Assembly (NCBI RefSeq): GCF_024029335.1
Contig: NZ_CP097116.1
Coordinates: 1,394,676 to 1,458,675, forward strand
DNA from: Fructilactobacillus myrtifloralis
GTDB taxonomy: Bacteria; Bacillota; Bacilli; Lactobacillales; Lactobacillaceae
Direction: 5' to 3'
DNA length: 64,000 nucleotides
Position 1 is the first letter of the stretch. Every line of letters starts with the position of its first letter. The position numbers were made by a program, and so were the translations under genes. Below are positions 61,189 to 64,000 of this stretch, one piece after another. The notes below the pieces were generated by a model. That model was not told the origin of the DNA. It saw nothing but the letters and a program-made list of their open reading frames with translations, and searched no databases.

Positions 61189-61367
61189 TGGTTATGGAAA
61201 TTAAAACGTTACGTGATCAGTTGAAAGTAATCTATGATTGGGGCCTTTACACTGACCAGGAAATTGCTGCTCATGTTAAGGACGGATCAATTACTAAAGC
61301 TGATTTTAAATTCATTACTGGGAAATCATACGACAAATTTATGAGCGAGATGAATGAAGATGAGTAA
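61188..61367 (+). CDS. XkdX-like small tail protein
   Basis: 59 residues: LKVIYDWGLYTDQEIAAHVK and GSITKADFKFITGKSY fit the XkdX family pattern (Y-x-x-G-x-Y/T ... I-T-x-x-x-F/Y-x-x-I-T-G). Usually found in this position before lysis genes. Confidence 0.75.
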   Translation: MVMEIKTLRDQLKVIYDWGLYTDQEIAAHVKDGSITKADFKFITGKSYDKFMSEMNEDE

Positions 61368-61911
61368 TTTTGACATTGTTGCTTTAACGTCTGGTCAAGA
61401 TGATGGCACCAATCAACAACACCAGGTGATGCCACAGACAACGCCTGAAGCAGTAATTGGATTGAAAAAATGGATGGATAACGTAGACAAAACGCTTGAA
61501 AGATTCACCGGTAAAGATGCTAACGGAAATGCTTCCAATCTGTTGACTAAAAGTGACTTAACAAATTTTGCCACCAAGGCATACGTTGATGATGCAAAAA
61601 CATCGGCCAAACAATATGCAGACGTAATTTCTCAAAAAATCAAGAATTTTGGGGTTCAAAAAGTTAAAGATAAAACAGATGCTAATGATCTAACCAAGTT
61701 TGGAATTTACGTTAAAACCATGTATGAAACGCTTTCTAACTTGCCACCTTATGACACCATCAACAAAACTGGAGCTCTTATTGTGATTCCGAGCGATACA
61801 ATCATTTACCAGAAATGGATTAGCTTTGACCTTCAGTGGTATGAATATGCACGCTCCGTTCAAAATAAACCTAATGCTCGATGGGCACTTTGGGCCTACA
61901 AAGCATACTAG
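61360..61911 (+). CDS. Tail/baseplate protein before lysis genes
   Basis: 183 residues, unrecognised. A coiled-coil part (MDNVDKTLERFTGKDANGN; YVDDAKTSAKQYADVISQ) and a C-terminal beta-rich end (ALIVIPSDTIIYQKWIS). It starts inside XkdX and ends in the following terminator. Confidence 0.62.
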   Translation: MSNFDIVALTSGQDDGTNQQHQVMPQTTPEAVIGLKKWMDNVDKTLERFTGKDANGNASNLLTKSDLTNFATKAYVDDAKTSAKQYADVISQKIKNFGVQKVKDKTDANDLTKFGIYVKTMYETLSNLPPYDTINKTGALIVIPSDTIIYQKWISFDLQWYEYARSVQNKPNARWALWAYKAY

Positions 61912-61934
61912 CTACTAATTTTAGTAGCTTTTTT
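61911..61934 (+). terminator. Rho-independent terminator before lysis genes
   Basis: GCTACTA, loop ATTT, TAGTAGC and six T. It separates tail and lysis genes. Confidence 0.85.
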
Positions 61935-61955
61935 ATTTTGAAAGGAGGTGAAGTC

Positions 61956-62243
61956 ATGCAGATTTTCGGTTTATCGCTTGAGGACCTTGCCTCAATTGTC
62001 GGAATCATTGGTGGAGCTGCTACCGTTTTTAGCTGGGCATTCAACAAAATTGTTGTGGATCCGTTAAAAGATGCCATCCACAATCTATCGTCAACAGTTG
62101 ACCGATTGTCAGACACCAATGAACGACAAAACAAGGAAATTCAGCAAGAGTTGCACGATCATGAGATGCAGTTGCAAGCTCATCAGCTGTCGATTAACAA
62201 CATCAAGGAAAAGCAGGAAGATTTGGAGGATAAAAATGAGTAA
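61956..62243 (+). CDS. XhlA-like membrane protein of the lysis cassette
   Basis: 95 residues: an N-terminal membrane segment (IVGIIGGAATVFSWAFNKIV) and a long coiled coil (STVDRLSDTNERQNKEIQQE). This plan is that of small hemolysin/XhlA-type proteins that accompany holins. AAAGGAGGTGAAG precedes ATG 61956; it overlaps the holin gene. Confidence 0.7.
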   Translation: MQIFGLSLEDLASIVGIIGGAATVFSWAFNKIVVDPLKDAIHNLSSTVDRLSDTNERQNKEIQQELHDHEMQLQAHQLSINNIKEKQEDLEDKNE

Positions 62244-62703
62244 TATTTTGCAGTACATTGATTTAGCAGATTTATTGGATCCGACCGTATTGGTTGTTTT
62301 CGGGGGAATTATTATTAAGATTATTTCACCGTTCATTAAGGCCAAACATCTGGACCAAAAGGCTACAAACATTTTCAATGCGGCCAAAGTAGCTTGCACG
62401 TTTGCAGCTAAGCAGACGGGCCTTGATAATGACCAGAAACGGATGCTAGCTGAAAAACAATTAGTACAATGGGCGGCAGATCATAAAGTTAAATTGAACA
62501 AAGAACGTACCGCAGCTACTATCGAATACGCTTACCAATTTTTGAAAAACGGGAGCGTTATTGATATCAAGCAAGACAACCACAACGTTGACCAGGATTC
62601 GGGATTGAAAACCGGAATCGTTCAGAGCGGTTCTGCTAATTTACCCAACATGGATCCAAAATTTAAATATCAGATTGAACAAAAACAAGGAGGCAAAAAC
62701 TAA
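62236..62703 (+). CDS. Holin (LLH type)
   Basis: 155 residues, one N-terminal membrane segment (DPTVLVVFGGIIIKIISPFI) and a soluble part (FNAAKVACTFAAKQTGLDND; LNKERTAATIEYAYQFL) as in the LLH holin family of lactobacillus phages. It forms the pore that lets the lysin reach the wall. Directly joined to the lysin gene. Confidence 0.82.
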   Translation: MSNILQYIDLADLLDPTVLVVFGGIIIKIISPFIKAKHLDQKATNIFNAAKVACTFAAKQTGLDNDQKRMLAEKQLVQWAADHKVKLNKERTAATIEYAYQFLKNGSVIDIKQDNHNVDQDSGLKTGIVQSGSANLPNMDPKFKYQIEQKQGGKN

Positions 62704-63590
62704 TGGCTGATTTTCCTTTAGTAGTAGATGTAGCTAAGTTTCAAGATAGTTCTGTCGATTTTTTCCAAAGCTTGAAAGACCAGGGCGTCCAATCGGTAAT
62801 CGTTCAGTTAACCGCTGGCTCAAAAGGGCATCCATATTCCAAGAACCCTAAACGAGCAGAACAAGTAGCCAATGCACGAGCAGTTGGACTTCGGGTCCAT
62901 GCTTATCATTATTCCTACGCATACGGACACGATGACATGCTGACCGAAGTTGATAACTTCATGGAAGAATTCCGGGACCTCGGTTTTGACCCGAGCAATG
63001 ATTTTGCTTTCCTGGATGAAGAGGATAATTCAAACAATCCAAATCCAGCCACGGATGATGTTAATACTTGGACGGATGCCGTTTTCAATGCCGGCGTTCG
63101 TAATGTAGGTGTTTATTCGATGGCAAGTTGGTTCACGAGTGGACGAATCAACTTCGACGCTTTACACTGTAAATTCCTTTGGGTTGCCAATTACGGAGTT
63201 AGCCAACCGGGTGTTGATAACACTTCCGTTTGGCAATTTACTGACAATTTCTTTAATGTAGATTGTTCCTATGACTTCTTCGGAAATCTAACTGGCACAC
63301 CAATTCCATCTACTGAGGATACTGTTCAACCACAACCAGTACCACAGACAGATTATGCAATTACACCAGAGAACGGGGGCTTCATTGCTAACCAGACAAT
63401 CAACGTCCGGATGGCACCTACAACATCAGCGCCGGTTACTGGACAACTGGAATCAGGCGATGGGATTGTCTATTACGGTTATGTGCTAAATGAAGGTTTT
63501 GTTTGGATTGCATACAAAAACGCTAGCGGACAAGATCGATTCTGCGTCTGCCGTGAACAAGGTGGCCCAGCTTGGGGTACATTTAACTAA
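62703..63590 (+). CDS. GH25 endolysin with SH3-type wall-binding domain
   Basis: 295 residues. An N-terminal GH25 muramidase domain (about 1-195): VVDVAKFQD, VRVHAYHYSYA-like strand, DFAFLDEED (catalytic acidic pair) and SVWQFTDNFFNVDCSYDF. A linker rich in Pro/Gln leads to a C-terminal bacterial SH3 domain (ITPENGGFIANQTINVRMAP onward). It cleaves the glycan backbone at lysis. Last phage gene. Confidence 0.92.
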   Translation: MADFPLVVDVAKFQDSSVDFFQSLKDQGVQSVIVQLTAGSKGHPYSKNPKRAEQVANARAVGLRVHAYHYSYAYGHDDMLTEVDNFMEEFRDLGFDPSNDFAFLDEEDNSNNPNPATDDVNTWTDAVFNAGVRNVGVYSMASWFTSGRINFDALHCKFLWVANYGVSQPGVDNTSVWQFTDNFFNVDCSYDFFGNLTGTPIPSTEDTVQPQPVPQTDYAITPENGGFIANQTINVRMAPTTSAPVTGQLESGDGIVYYGYVLNEGFVWIAYKNASGQDRFCVCREQGGPAWGTFN

Positions 63591-63640
63591 ATGATACAAT
63601 TGAATCGGTAACGCGGCATCGTTACTACTACTTACTTATG

Positions 63641-63679
63641 AAAGACCCGACTACCTAATTGGTGGCCGGGTCTTTTTTT
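63641..63679 (+). terminator. Terminator at the end of the prophage
   Basis: AAAGACCCG and CGGGTCTTT pair, followed by T. It ends the lysis cassette before the right attachment repeat. Confidence 0.88.
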
Positions 63680-63741
63680 GTTTCGTTTGAAATGCAATTT
63701 GAAACGCAAATGTAGAGAATGCTACAGAACAGCAGAAATAG

Positions 63742-63927
63742 AAAAAGGAGAATGACTAATGTCATCCTCCTTTTAATTTGCTTTGTTTTTGCCGACTTTT
63801 TGCCGACTTTTTTTATCAAAGCATGCAACTTAATGGAAATGTAGAAAATGTAAAATGCCTTTATAGCAGTGTTTTGAGACTGTATGGCACTAAATGAAAA
63901 TACTTAATGGAGTCGGCGGGATTTGAA
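63742..63927. repeat. Right prophage attachment repeat (attR)
   Basis: Matches 29746-29931 with six mismatches. It includes a terminator (stem AAAAGGAG...), the intact pair GCCGACTTTTT at 63791 and 63802, and the 3' end of ssrA at 63908-63927. Confidence 0.9.
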
Positions 63928-64000
63928 CCCGCGTCCGAATATGTCGCCACTTGAACATCTACACTCATAGGTTGATTATTTAAATTTCACTTTTCATCGC
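63908..64000 (-). ncRNA. ssrA: tmRNA (ssrA), 3' part
   Basis: On the minus strand the last bases read GGACGCGGGTTCAAATCC then CGCCGACTCCA, a tRNA-like T-arm and acceptor 3' strand preceded by ACATATTC, typical of the 3' domain of tmRNA. CCA is not encoded beyond the discriminator A at 63908. The 5' part and tag frame lie beyond the window. It rescues stalled ribosomes. The prophage sits exactly at this 3' end, rebuilding it with its own copy. Confidence 0.82.

Larger units (their letters stand above)
29912..63927. mobile_element. Siphovirus prophage integrated at ssrA
   Basis: About 34 kb between attachment repeats. All modules are present in usual order: lysogeny on the minus strand, then early genes, replication, late regulator, packaging, head, tail, lysis. 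It is closed by a terminator and the right repeat. HNH next to terminase and an HK97-type head suggest a cos-type packaging phage. One gene (methyltransferase) is frameshifted; otherwise the prophage looks complete. Confidence 0.93.

Overview
The window looks like the chromosome of a low-to-medium GC lactic acid bacterium (Lactobacillaceae). The evidence is giant serine-rich surface proteins with a KxYKxGKxW-type signal peptide, a glycerol operon of the glycerol-3-phosphate oxidase type, a ribulose-monophosphate gene pair, and a siphovirus prophage with typical lactobacillus-phage gene order. The genus cannot be fixed from the sequence alone. A heterofermentative relative of Fructilactobacillus or Apilactobacillus would fit, but that is inference.

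Layout. 1-13.6 kb: two serine-rich repeat surface proteins in tandem. The first is cut by the window edge and built on a 774-bp higher-order repeat. The second is about 3,630 residues with roughly fifty 46-residue repeats. Both end in a membrane segment and basic tail without a recognisable LPxTG motif. 13.6-18.2 kb: two M20 deacylase/peptidase paralogues, a DJ-1/PfpI protein, a membrane protein and a GNAT acetyltransferase. 18.3-25.4 kb: a visibly more AT-rich block with a quinone-type D-lactate dehydrogenase and the operon glpK-glpO-tpi-glpF, which would take glycerol to glyceraldehyde 3-phosphate. 25.5-26.7 kb: hexulose-6-phosphate synthase and 6-phospho-3-hexuloisomerase. 26.8-29.7 kb: a candidate structured small RNA, two membrane-anchored disordered proteins and a very AT-rich AbiH-type abortive-infection gene.

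29.9-63.9 kb: a nearly complete cos-type prophage inserted at the 3' end of ssrA (tmRNA), whose 3' part is at the right edge on the minus strand. A 186-bp direct repeat with six mismatches flanks it. Order: integrase, tRNA-like element, membrane protein, ImmA-like and CI-like genes leftward; then rightward Cro-like, many small early genes including a Tad2-like protein, a DnaD-type replication protein, a methyltransferase interrupted at a G8 tract, ArpU, a structured RNA, HNH, terminase, portal, protease, capsid, connectors, tail, tape measure, Dit, a GH43-like protein, Tal, baseplate proteins, holin and GH25 lysin.

The most unusual signals are two RNA elements in the prophage that look like tRNA acceptor/T-arm minihelices without an anticodon arm. 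One lies in the leader of int. The other sits inside a six-hairpin, terminator-ended RNA of about 230 nt between arpU and the late genes. Others are a +1-shifted MucBP extension of the major tail protein, a glycosidase-like beta-propeller between Dit and Tal, a phase-variable-looking methyltransferase, genes whose best start is ATC, and duplicated integrase-arm repeats hinting at an older integration at ssrA.
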